Shown here piece by piece: positions 50,906-62,828 of a stretch of 64,000 nucleotides of DNA. The stretch is from Gymnogyps californianus. Taxonomy: Eukaryota > Chordata > Aves > Accipitriformes > Cathartidae. A program made the position numbers and the translations under genes. Where the stretch lies: the NCBI RefSeq assembly GCF_018139145.2, contig NC_059500.1:49842663-49906662 (forward strand), written 5' to 3'. Under the pieces are notes generated by a model, which did no database searches, was not told where the DNA came from, and worked only from the letters and a program-made list of their open reading frames with translations. How positions within the stretch are numbered: position 1 is the first letter of the stretch; every line of letters begins with the position of its first letter.

Positions 50906-51022
50906 GATGTTTTTGTATTTAGACATGAACTTGCTCTCCTAAGAATATCTGCCTTCATGGGTCTAATAATATTAGGTGGAATAAGTGGACTCTTTTACAC
51001 TCAGCTAATGGGTATTTTCACT
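50906..51022 (+). CDS. ZDHHC21: ZDHHC21 coding exon 5 (residues 169-207)
   Basis: This exon encodes DVFVFRHELALLRISAFMGL and then IILGGISGLFYTQLMGIFT. This is the fourth membrane segment and the conserved LFYTQ before the C-terminal cytosolic tail. Phase is 0 at both ends; the donor is GTAAGT at 51023. The position matches the human protein, which has about 58 more residues, including the TTxE motif typical of DHHC enzymes. I do not find those residues between here and 64000, so the last exon or exons should lie downstream of the window. Confidence 0.96.
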
Positions 51023-53249
51023 GTAAGTATCTGATTTTAGAAGTATATACTAGTTTTATTTTCAATAAAATTAATAAAAGCAGAAAAGTAATTGCATTTA
51101 AGGGAAGAATAGAGAAACACTTGCACTATGAGGCACCTATTTGGTATGTGGTCTGTCAAGACTCTTGTCTCCAAGGAAGCCTTAAGAAGCCTTCTAACAA
51201 ACAAGTGTCTAATAATTCACCTATCAAGGCAATTTCCTGATTTGTAGTAGTAAAATAAAACCATACATTGTCCTGGAATTGCGCAGCGTACAAGGTATGT
51301 ATTTGTGGGTTTTGATTTTTGTTTTTATTTTAAACTCTTACATGCCCTCGTCTCAATTATACTTTGTGACAGCGTGGCCCACTGATAAATCATACATTTG
51401 GAGAACACAATTTTTGTTAAGTATTTTAATAAATGCGCTTACGTTCCTATCTCTTCAGTTACTAAACTGTGGAATGGAATCATGTACAATTTACGGTCCA
51501 AATGCATATTCTGTATTTAAACGTACTCTGCATGGAAAAATTTTGCAGTTAAATGACTTTGGTAATGTAATAAATATCTACAAGAAACAAGCTTTTGTTG
51601 CTGTAACATCCTGTTCTGTACATTAGAAGTTACTTACTGCCAGTGAATTCCTTAAAGTTATCTTGAGTATCCATAGAAGTGTCTGAAGTACTGCAGTGTT
51701 GAACAGAGAGGATACATTAGTTGGATCTGTACATGTCTGAAAGGGTGTATGATCTGGCCTGCAAAACTTTTTTTTAAAGACAATAACATACAAGATGACA
51801 GCATTTTTGTGACTGCAGCTGATTGAGATCTGCCTGAGCTTTCATTTTGGGATTATGAGGGTTTACACAGTATTAACCTTTGTAGGTAGGTGCATAATGG
51901 AAAACCTCCTAACTGTATTATGTAATTCCTTTGTATGGAATAAAGGACAAAAATTATTGTATAGCTTTTCCTTCTGTTAGATAAAATAATAATATTGCTT
52001 ATTGTTTTTATTGTATTACCTTTACGTAAGTTTACTGCGTTCTGCTCTTTGTGCGTCTGTAGCTATGCTGTGTATTATTTTTGCCATCTTCCAGCTGCTC
52101 TACCAGACTCCTTTCTGCACTTTCTGTCAGCCCCCAGGTCTACAGATTTACCTTTGTGCCCCTTTACTGTGTGCCTGATTTCTGTTCCAGGGTCTTGTTG
52201 ACAGGTTCTCACCTCCCTGTTTAAATGCTGGCACACAACCTTTGCGTCTGCGTCCTCTAGAGTTGGGATTTTTTTCTAATCCGATGCTATGCCTTGCTGG
52301 GTATCTAGCTGAAGTGGTGCAGACATCTGAATTGTGCTCACCCTCACTCCCAGTAGTGGGAGACACAGAAACTCAGGGAGCCTTAGAGTTCAGATGCTGA
52401 AATATGGATGTCTTTTTAGTCTCTGTTAAATGGATATTTGAGAAGGAACAAAAAGCCATGGGATCGGTACTACACTAAAACACAGAAATGATACAGAAGA
52501 GAACAAGGAACAAAACCTAAGTCTACCATTCTGTTCCGCGTGCTGCCAGAAGCTGGACTAAATTTTGGCCGTGGCCATCAGTGTCCATTCAGATACTATT
52601 AGTACACATGAAATAAAAACTCTCAGACTGAACCTGATTCTGTCAGATACACCTGAAACTTGGGACATTTCTGTTCTGACATAGGATACCAACTGTGCTG
52701 CCTCTGCAAGAGGCATGAATTCCCAGTATGTTCTTTCACGGTTCTGAGATGTAACAATGTCAGGCTGCTACCACCACTGCAAACTCTTATGAAGTGCTGT
52801 AAAGCCCTTTTATTCTATGTCAGTTGTATAATATACTGTGAAGTACATCCCATTGCACTTACTGAGCTGGCCACTATCCTGGAACAGATGTGGGCTAATA
52901 GCATTTTCATCTCCAACCTCCTTTTATGTGCTCATATCATAATTCTGTGGATCGCTTAGCTGCAGCACGCCTGGATACTCTCTCTTGTCCTCTTTGCCAA
53001 ACTTTGTGCAACCAACACACCACAGTAATTGCGGATATGGATGGACTATGAGAGGCAGATGCTGGAAAGTACAGATCTTCTGCATTGGGGCCTCTCATTG
53101 CACCCTACTTGTAGCACAGGGGCTACTGTTCTTATGGACAAGTTTTTAGGTTTGGGATTGTTGGGTTGGGATTGCTGGGGAAGTAGAAATCCGTTACTGG
53201 GAACTCCAAACTCTAATTCATTCACACCACATGGATGCTGTTGCATTGA

Positions 53250-53296
53250 CTCATTGAAGAACGTAGGTCATCTAGTCCATCCCCCGTTCAAAGCAT
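53250..53296 (-). mobile_element. Possible CR1 3'-end fragment, antisense
   Basis: The phrase GGTCATCTAGTCCATCCCCC resembles the antisense of the CR1 3' region, where the consensus runs close to GATCATCTAGTCCAACCCCC. Only about 45 bases can be aligned by eye, so this is weak. Confidence 0.35.
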
Positions 53297-54426
53297 TTGC
53301 ATACCAGCAGCACAATTGTCTTCTTCGTTTTCATTCCTTTCTTCGTGAGTATAGAATTGGCAAGAATAAACAATACAGTCATTTTGAGGAAATCTGCTGG
53401 GGAACAACTAGTCAGACTTCAAATGAACAAAGCCGAGTCTGTTTGGTGAGGTTGTGCTTAGTCTCCAAGTTGCGTTAGAAAATCTTTCTCTACAAATGGT
53501 TTTTAATTGTCAGCATTGTAGTGTGGGGATTTGCTTCCTCCATAAGCACTTACTAATAGCTTTGGCTAGCCAATGGAAAAGGCAGAGGAGAGGGCAGCAG
53601 GTGAGTGAGCAGTTTCTCTGCAGACTCCCCGAAGACGCTCCTATGATGCATAGAATAGGGTAACAAAGAAACTGGATATATCCACCCACAGTGCTGAGTG
53701 CACAGCATGGAAGACGTTCAAGTCCTGTAGAAGCAGTGGACTGTGATCACTAAAAGACAGCGATGTTCCTACTGTGTACTGTGCTGGAGTTACTGTTCAG
53801 CATCTAACCTTCCTGTACAAACTAAGCAAATTGTATCTGAAATAAGCTCTATTTAAGATAATGAATTAATGATGAAATTAAGCTTAACAGGTACAGGTCA
53901 AAATTTATTTAACAGCAGAACACAATCATTGAAGTGTAATAGCGCAGACTTGAGCTTAATTTAAAAGAAACTCAAACACTTGAAGGCCTAGATATGCACA
54001 GTTAAAGCATTTGTGTTATATTAATTGCTCCATAGCTATTCTTGATAGCATTAATTTCAGTGATTGCTGAAGCTGCCCAGAGATGTGTGCAAGAGGTGGA
54101 CAAGAGTATGGGCCTTTTGAAAAAGGTGAAGCAGAGCAGCTCTTGTGCTTGTACAGGAAAAGAGATAATAAACATTTTCCTAGTTCATGCTCCATGCCTA
54201 TGTTTGCAGTTTTAACATCAAGCCAAGATTAGTTCCACAGCTCCTGGATAAAAGTTATTTTTAAATAATAGAGACAATCAGCATTGCAGCTCTGTGATCT
54301 AAACTTTGACTGATAGATACTGTTGCTAAATGAGTTCAGCAAGTTCAGGTTTGTTGGGGTTTAATGTTGTTATTTACCTATATTTCAAATGCTGCCAAAA
54401 TTGTATTTTTGGAAGGAAAAATAAAC

Positions 54427-54771
54427 TCAAGATTTATCAAACTTTGACCCAGTAGCAAAACTTCCTGATTCTCCATAAGGTAAACTTGCTTGAGCATCAT
54501 TATATAATTTTCCAGGAACCAAGGCAATAGTTTCTGTTTCATCTAAGTAGTACAAAGTTAAGGCAAACTTTTTCCAGGAATATGGGACGTGCATAATAAA
54601 AAAATCCCCAGTTCTCGGTCTTTCAGTATCTTCTACATACACAGAATGTGCTCTGCTTAGTGTCAGTCTCACAGAAGCAACTTGGGGTAATGAAACCACA
54701 GAGTTTTTGTCATCCTTTAGCATCATCAGTAATAAGGAACTGGGACCTGAAATGGCAACTTCGTGCTTCAT
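54427..54771 (-). CDS. Unidentified antisense open frame inside ZDHHC21 intron
   Basis: This minus-strand frame has 114 codons from ATG to TGA, and stays open for 13 more codons upstream to an in-frame stop near 54811. I do not recognise the product. The sequence looks protein-like. It has alternating hydrophobic strands (SVRLTLSRAHSVYV, FALTLYYLDETETIALVPG), balanced charge, no signal peptide and no obvious membrane span. Upstream on the minus strand, TTACATTTGAGCAG followed by AG resembles a splice acceptor, so it could be a terminal exon of an antisense gene. A 5'-truncated retrocopy of an unknown mRNA is another option, though no A tail follows the stop. Chance is also possible, since another unsupported frame of 145 codons occurs in the window. 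Confidence 0.25.
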   Translation of the reverse strand: MKHEVAISGPSSLLLMMLKDDKNSVVSLPQVASVRLTLSRAHSVYVEDTERPRTGDFFIMHVPYSWKKFALTLYYLDETETIALVPGKLYNDAQASLPYGESGSFATGSKFDKS

Positions 54772-56436
54772 TGTTTGTGGTTGATTTCCACAGTCTGATG
54801 ACTCTGCTCAAATGTAAATGATTGGAACGTAGCATGCATTGTGAAGTGTGATATGTACCCGAGGTCAGAGCACTCATGCTTGTTCTTCATATTTACAGAA
54901 GTTTATCCTTTTGCCGCTGCAGCAAGATAGATAATGTTGAATGTATAGAATTGGTTTGCATTAAGTGACCTTTGTATACAGCATTTTTATAAGCTGAGTT
55001 TACTAGAATTGAGCTAAGTGATAGCTTGACAAGCCATAAGAACGAGCAGAAGTTTTTCATAGGATTTTAAGGGGAAATATTGGCATTTTCTGCTCTTTGA
55101 TAAATTTTCTCAGAAGTAAAAAAATGTTGTCCAACTGAACATGTAATGGAAAGGATGTATCTGATATACTCAAGCATGTTTTTCTGGAACAGGGCAATAG
55201 CTAAAACAGGAAAGCAAAGCAGCACTTATGAAGTGCAGGTGAAATACTTTGCTGTGTGTGCTGGCACTTTCCAAAATTCAGTGGTGTTGTGCAGTTGACT
55301 GATCTTCTCTGCCTATCATTGCATAACTCTCATTGGTTATAACAGTAGATCCATTATGTAAAAGTTCTTTAAGAAGAACATGCATGTAATCTGCTGTTAT
55401 CCTGTTTCACGTGTGTTCAACAGATACTAAGATGCTTGGAAAAAATGTGCTTTCTGGTAAAAATGAAAACTTTGTAACTTGTGTACTCAAATTTGGCTCT
55501 TGCACAGAGAATGTTCTTAAGGCTGTACTGCTTGAGGAGGTGATTAATAGACCAAGTTACCTAACACACAGTAATTTCTCTGAATACGTTTACGACCCCT
55601 CTTACTGTGGTATCACTGTTAGGGTATCATTAGCACAAGGCTATTCATATCTCATCTAGAGGTCTAGGAAGCCAAAGAGCAAGGGAGGTGACTTCCTACA
55701 ATGACAGGAGAACAGCTGGTTGGCAAAACCTGTCCTTAGAGGAACTTTTGACATTAATTGTTCCGATGAAGAGGGGAGCAGCTGAGGTGGCCTCTGTATA
55801 CGAGATTAGTGCTTTCTCCCTAGAAACTAGCATATGTGAAACACACTTCTAGCAGAAGGGGCACATGGCTTTTTTCATCCTCCTTCTCCCATTGCTTTCC
55901 CCAAGCTTTGTTTGCCTTTACTCTCATCATCATCCTGAATTTTAACACTTCTTCCAGCTTGTACCTCAGATAGCTCTTGGGGGAACTTTTATTTGGATAC
56001 TTTGGAAATAGAGGTATCTAAGTTCTCTCTAATTCAGAAGTCTCTGAAATAGGGAGAAATTTAAGATCCTAATTTAGGAACTCTAGGATCCTAAGAAGAT
56101 ACTCTTCTTAAAATCTCAGCATAACAATTAGTCTTCTTACTTACAATTTTCGTGTTTCTAGAGAACTGGGTGGAAGAAATCAGTTTCACCCATGAAGAAA
56201 GCACTGTCTGATGTAATTTCCAAAATGATCATGCATTTATATTGAAGGCCTGCTTATCTTCCATGCTTGGTGCTTGCTTTTCCAGTCCTCTATTCCCTGT
56301 CATTGCTTGTACTGCAAATTTGAATTTTATATTCCTTAACTGGAAATGAGCCTGTATTCTTACATTCCCAGGCAGCATGATGTTTTTTAGTGACACTGCT
56401 TGAGAAGTAAAAGCAAGCTTAGCATAAAACAGTAAG

Positions 56437-56530
56437 TAAAAAAAAAAAAAAACAACAAAAAAAGATTTTTGTCAGTTGCACCCTAGAAAAACTAAATGTT
56501 CTCCTACTGAGAATAACTTTTTTTTTTTTT
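56437..56530. repeat. A-rich and T-rich homopolymer pair
   Basis: An A-rich run (about 56437-56463) is followed some 55 bases later by a T run (56518-56530). Together they are roughly inverted and could pair. Low-complexity DNA. Confidence 0.7.
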
Positions 56531-59500
56531 AATTATTGTTACCCCTTACTTCAGACTACTTCTAGCTGCTTGTACTCTCGCAAGCAATTATTCCTCTTTT
56601 GCCTCAACCACTACAGGATAACAAGATAGCTCTAGTATAGACACTTTCAAACTCCATGAAGGTAGAGAGGTGTTTTTTTATGTGGTGGTTTGTCATAAAT
56701 AGTAAAAATACTATTTATAGATAAATTATCATTTTGCTTTAGATAGATAGTTCCATTTCAGAAAGTTTTTAAATTTTCTATAAAAGAAATCCAAAACATC
56801 CACTGTCTTGTGCAACTACTGCCTATACCTGTTAATGACATTGTATTGCAATGACACATGCAAAGTTTATCTAGAAAAGAATATTTTGCACTTAACCTAG
56901 AAGAAAATCTTGAGAACATATCTGTGTACTCAATTTTGTTTCCAATTACTTTTTTTCTGTAGTTATATCAAATAATAAAATGTAATTGGAAGCTAAATCA
57001 AATGATATCGAGAAACTTGCTTGCTTTCTCAAGACATATTTTCTTGACATGTATTTTTTAAGAAGTCCTCTCTCATTTGATATTTTTATATGTAACAGAC
57101 GCTTGTTTTCCTAAAAAATACATAACTAGCCTATTTATTCATTTATTCATAGGAAAGGGCATAAATTCACCTAGAAAAAAAAAAGAAAGTCTCTTTTATC
57201 AGCTACAGATTGCTTCTGATTTATGGTTGTAGGAGGTAAAGAGCTGCAATTCAGGCTCTTTTAAAAAGGTGGAACTGTCAGGATGCTCATGTGTGTATTA
57301 GTACAAGACTAGCCCTGGCATTTGCATTTCTCTCGCTCATGTTCCATTTTTGCTTTAAAAAAGTACTTCTGTATATCTTTCACATCACTTCAGCAGTTAA
57401 ATGATGTTAAAAACCAGTTTTTCTATTTATGCAGTAAGATTCTGACGTCAGTTATGTTTGATCTACACGGCGTTACTGTAGAATAAGTAATAAATAATAT
57501 GGCACGCTTTTTTAAACAATGGCTTGTCTGATTATTTTGATATTTCTTCATATCTAGTGCAGTTTTAAATTGCACCACACACTACTAAGAAGGATTCAGT
57601 TTGCTGACCTTTTTCAAGGCTGGTGCCTTTTGCATATGTGAGGTTTTCTTCCTCTCAAGGTCTGTGGTGTTCTTTATTTTGTTGGCTGCCACCTGTCTGA
57701 AGCAATCAGCCACTTCTTTCTCTTCCTCTGCACAAAAGGAAAATCCTGTCTTCCCATGGATGGTGGAAGGTAACAGGATAATCAGTTCAGCAGTGATCCT
57801 CTGATGTCATTGTGGGAGCCCTGTAAAAGCGGATTATCTGTGACCCAGATAAAATAATTAGAAATTACTTGGACACTTACAAATAACTGATCTACTAATC
57901 TCATTTCCAAAGTTAAAAAAGGCCTGTCTCTCCACGTAACACTACCAGATGTTTCAGTTAAACAGCATCCTTTGCAGAGACTAATCTGAACCCTAATTTT
58001 AAAGGATTACCTTTGATTGTTTTTTATTTCAAACACTAAACAGTTTGTGGTTTCATTTTTCCATATGTTCAAATGAAGTATTTATATGGAATTAAAGACA
58101 TTTTCTTAATTTTTCCACTATAGTCCATCAAATATGATTTTATGTGATTTTTGTGTGTTAGTATTGCAGAGAAAAACTTTTCATTAAAATTATTTAGTAA
58201 TTAACTTGTTTCTCTGGGGCAGAACTATGTAATGGATGCGCTTTTATAAATTTAATAGATACCATGTGGTCTTTGTGCAAGGTAGTGGATGTATTATCAT
58301 AAACTAAGTGGACAGTGACTTTATTAATTTAATTAATGCTACTGGGGTTTCCTGTTAATTAACTGTTTGAATGGTGTACAGTGATATTTCAATATCCTGG
58401 TGAATCAGTACTGCGTGGATGTGGTAGAGAGAAATTTCCCTTTATTTGCTTTGGGGAAGATGGAAGGGAAAATAGTTTAACAGCTGGTGTTCAGCAGTCT
58501 GTCTGGTGCATATTATGATGCTTACCACATAAATTTTTCCCCTCAGAAGCATTTTAAAATGTTGATATTTGTTAACTGCTATGTTTTATTATTGTTGTAG
58601 TGTTTCTCCTTCTCACCTTCAAGTAGCAAACTTACTTCACTAGCTATTTTTTGTTGTTCTTATAAACAGATCCATCTCCACATGAACGTCTTGAACTCAC
58701 TAATTAATATATTTTAGCTATTTTACTTAGTGTCACTGATACTTGCAGTGAGCATGTAGTAAGGAACATTATTCATTCTGCTCAGGGCTTCTTTTCTTCT
58801 CAAGAGGACAAAAACTTCCTTTTAAGGAAATCAGAAAAAGATGGAAATTGTACAGATTAATTTTCTGATATATTTACCCCAAAGAAATATTTTCAAGCAG
58901 GTAATTTTCTTTAGGAGTATCATTTCATTTAATGGTATAATGCAAAAATGAAGTGCAATCAATAAAAATGCCAGTGACAAATTTAAAATTCTATGTGTAA
59001 TCAGTAAGTCAGACAAAATTTTACAAAGGTTGAAATGCAAAATAATGAAAATGTAACTGCAGTTAGTCTATGAATCAAACCAAAGGCAAAACTCTTTGCG
59101 TATTTCATAGTGTTGATCCATTGCTGTTTTAATATACAGAGTGCACAAGTGATGTAGTTGTGCTAAAATGCTTTTTGTCTTTAAAAATAAGTATCTTATA
59201 ATTAAAAATATTTGTAGTCATATCTTTAATCAGATCATCTATTAAATATTGTTTTGATTAGTGAAGTACTAAGGGCTTTTCCTGTTTTTGCAAACATGGC
59301 AAAATGTAATCAAGGAATGGTTAATCCTCATAATTAAGTTTAGCACAGAAGAAATAAGAATTGGAAGGGGAAATTAGGATTCCCAGGCAAACGTAGTCTT
59401 TACCTGGCTATAATAAAGTGTAAGATATAAAATCATGGTAGAGGGAGAGCAAAAGGTATATAAACTATAAACCCAAATAGTAATTTGAAATTAGAGATGT

Positions 59501-62500
59501 AACAGAAAATAAGTTCCTGTTAATGTTGTCTGTCTGTATCTTCCCCATTATTCTTATCCCTTCCCCTTTTCCTGTCTCTACCTTTAATCCACCTATAGGT
59601 AAATCTCCTATTAGAAGACTGCATAAAGTCCTATAAATTAAATTGTCAGGAATTAGTGATATCCTGGTCTTTGAATGGGATTTTGTTAACTGTCTAAAGT
59701 CTTTTGTATCTTTACCTTATTTTTCTCAAATAGACTAGCAATTTGTTTAGCATTTTTGATTAATGTATCCTGACAGTCTTAAACACCTATTTACCATCAA
59801 AATAAAATTTTAGTTTATTTTAAAAACCTCTTCCATGAGCTATTTAAAATGTAAGAATAAATTCAAGTGTAAGACACACTAAGTGGCAAAAGATCTCATC
59901 ATTTTGTTTAGATCACTACATGGTTTTAGGTAAAGTGGGAATACTTTTATTGAAATTAATTATTTACAATATTATTAAGGAAAAGCGTAAGTTAGAAAAT
60001 TTAATCAAGGAGATTTTATACTGTGCAGAGAGTCAAAAATATCATGCCAAAAATATCCCCTGTTCATCACTCCAGGAGGAAGTCCTTTTACAACTCAGTT
60101 ATTTTTCCAAATAGTAAAGGAAGTACCTTTAGCCAATTGAAAATAAGTAACTATAATAATGATGTTTGAGTGTGCTGGGGGCTGAGTACATTTTGTTTAA
60201 ATGTTGCTTGTCAAATTTAGACATCAGACCATTAAAATGGCTTCTGTGTAAGGAAAGTCAACAGCTAGCTTTCCTAAGCATTTTTTTCTTAATATTTTTG
60301 TCTTAAGATATTTGTAAGTATCAAGAAAAATAATATGTTTTGTCATGTGTCTTGCTGTCACGCAGCTATCTGCACCTAACACACCTCGGATTTGAAACAG
60401 ACTGAAGAAACTAGATCTGTTTGTATCATCTTCTTTGTAGATGTGTTCCTAATATGTTGTCAGAGGTTTTATTTTCATTTAATAATTTTCTAATATCTGA
60501 CAAATATATTGAAAATCTATTTAACTAAATTCATCAGAGCATAGAGGAGTGTAGGAGTATTCCCTAGATATAACATAGTGTAGCTTCATTTTTCATTTTG
60601 CACACAATTCTTTGATTTAGGGATTTAAAGTTAAAACTGAACTAGTAATTTTGAGGCTGAACCTAATTGATAAAATTAATCATATTATCTTATGTGAGAA
60701 GTCTAGATTAAGAAAACAATGCTAGAAAGTGGCCAAATGTAAGCCCAAAATGTAATTAAAACCAAAAAGGAAAATATTTCTGAAATACGAAGTGTTCTTT
60801 CTATGAGATGTTCAGTATTTTATATTCTTCAATTGCTCACCTGTCATTTACATACACACAATGAAAGGATGTTAGGTAGAAGGAATGAAAAAATATATTG
60901 TTCAGGTAGAAGATATGTTGTCTTGCACTTTTGGATAAAAGCAATGGCTGCAAATCCAGGAAGGCTTGCAAGTTTTTTTTGGTTTTTCTCTTTCTGCTTT
61001 ATCACACTTTCCTGATGATTCTTATATACTGAGTATTTGAAAATACTACATTAAGAAAGCGTGGTATAATCTTACATTCTTCTGTTCCAAGTATTAAATA
61101 GAGCTGTATTGATTACATGTCACTTTAAGCAAACACAGAAGAAAAATTGAACCAGAGATTGTGGCTGCGTGCTTTGGAGTTAGTCCTGTGAGTTACAAAT
61201 TACAGCTTCTCCTTTGGAAAACATGAATGAGTAAGAGGAAAATATTCTTTCCATGTGCTTCTTCCATGATAAATTAGTTCATGATGAATCCCATCCCATA
61301 GCACAGTTTGTTAAACAGTGCATGTGATCTTTTTAAAAAACCTGTTTTTTCAGGCAGTTGGTTGTCCTAATTAAATATATAGATGTGAAAGATGTATTCT
61401 TCTTAGTAGCTAACGCAGGCGCATTCATCTGCCAATGAATCTTAAGTTGGTCTGCAGAATTCAGTTGGTGCTCTTACATATGTCTCTCCATTCCTCTCGT
61501 AACAGTCTTAGCTGTGGCAGTAGCTTACTTCACTTAGAGTAGACAAGCTGCTCTTAAAGACTTGCAGTGAGTCCTCAAAGCAAAAAAACATTCCTCATCC
61601 CCTCAGCAGAATCTGAACCCTTTGCCCTTTTCCTCTTGTTTTAAAGTGATATGTTGTTAATGATTGCTGTGTTTATTTCCTTTGATTTCTTTTGCCGTTC
61701 TCACTAAGGTATGATTTTTTTTCCTAGTTGCTTTAAGATGCTTATCAGTGGGTATGTATGTCTGAATAAGTGCAGGCACCTGAATAAGGTGCAGGAACAA
61801 TAGTTGTTTCCAATCTGGATGATGACTTTGGGGGTCAAGATGACCCTCAAGTGAAATTAATCAGTTGTGGGTTAGTCAGTTTCGTCTTGTATGCAACTGA
61901 AAATTTTATGGGATTTTTGGAGATAGGGATTACTAGGAGTCAATAGATGTGCCTTGTTAGCTCATACCAAGTTATTTTCAACTTTTGGATGAGTGCCAAT
62001 TCTCCAAAAGATTTTGACATCAGCATTAGCTGTGAGTCGGGAGGGGGCGAATCTTAGCAGAGTTCTATTTGTATTAATAGTAATCCAGGCTGATAGTAGA
62101 TGCAGACAGCCAAAGCCTCTTAGGCTGAACACAGTAATACTGATGTTGTAGCAAAACCTTGGTACACATCAAATGCATAATTAAGAGTGATGATATTCTG
62201 CTTGAAAGCCATTTGTGAGATGTGTTAATGAACAGAACACCTTGTCCTTCAGAAGAATAGTGGTTACTCTGGTCCTCCTGTCTCCAAGAGAAGAAAAGTT
62301 CATCTGTCTGAGAAGAAAGCCTTAAATAACAGGCCAAAACTCAACTGTGGCCCTCTCCCTTTCCTTCCTCTCTTGTCTCTAGAGGGGCTACCGAGTTTCC
62401 TGGGGTGCTGTGAAGTTTCACTTTCATGTGAAAAGGTAAATTGGTTCACTCTGAAATGAAAGTACATTTCAAATGAGCCCAACTGTTTGGCAGCAGTGTT

Positions 62501-62744
62501 GGGGGAAGGAAGCTGTGAGGGGAATTTGGATTCTTAAATTCAGTCACCAGCACTTGTTAAGTAGCTAAACTTCAGAGAGGTGTTTCCTCCCATTCCCTCC
62601 AGCCCTAATTCACAGCTTTTAAAATGCGGCTATAAAGTTTTTTTTAATTCTGAAAAAGTATTCCCGAAGCAAAGGTTTCACGGCTCAGTCCCAATTCCTT
62701 TACTGTAAAGCAAAAGTAGATGTTGGCATTTTAATAGAAGAAGT

Positions 62745-62828
62745 AAGGAAGGAAGGACAGAAGAAGGGAGGGAGGGACGGAGGAAGGAAGGAAGGAAGGA
62801 AGGAAGGAAAGGAAAGGAAGGAAGGAAA
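62745..62828. repeat. (GGAA)n purine microsatellite
   Basis: About 84 bases of almost pure purine, with roughly a dozen AAGG/GGAA units interrupted by GGGA and GGAAA variants. GGAA repeats can be bound by ETS-family factors, but no function is shown here. Confidence 0.95.

Noticed and set aside
51279..51626. 115-residue open frame just after ZDHHC21 exon 5, considered as a read-through or missing tail exon
   Set aside because: It does not resemble the expected ZDHHC21 C-terminus, has no acceptor at its start, and its composition is that of AT-rich intron DNA.
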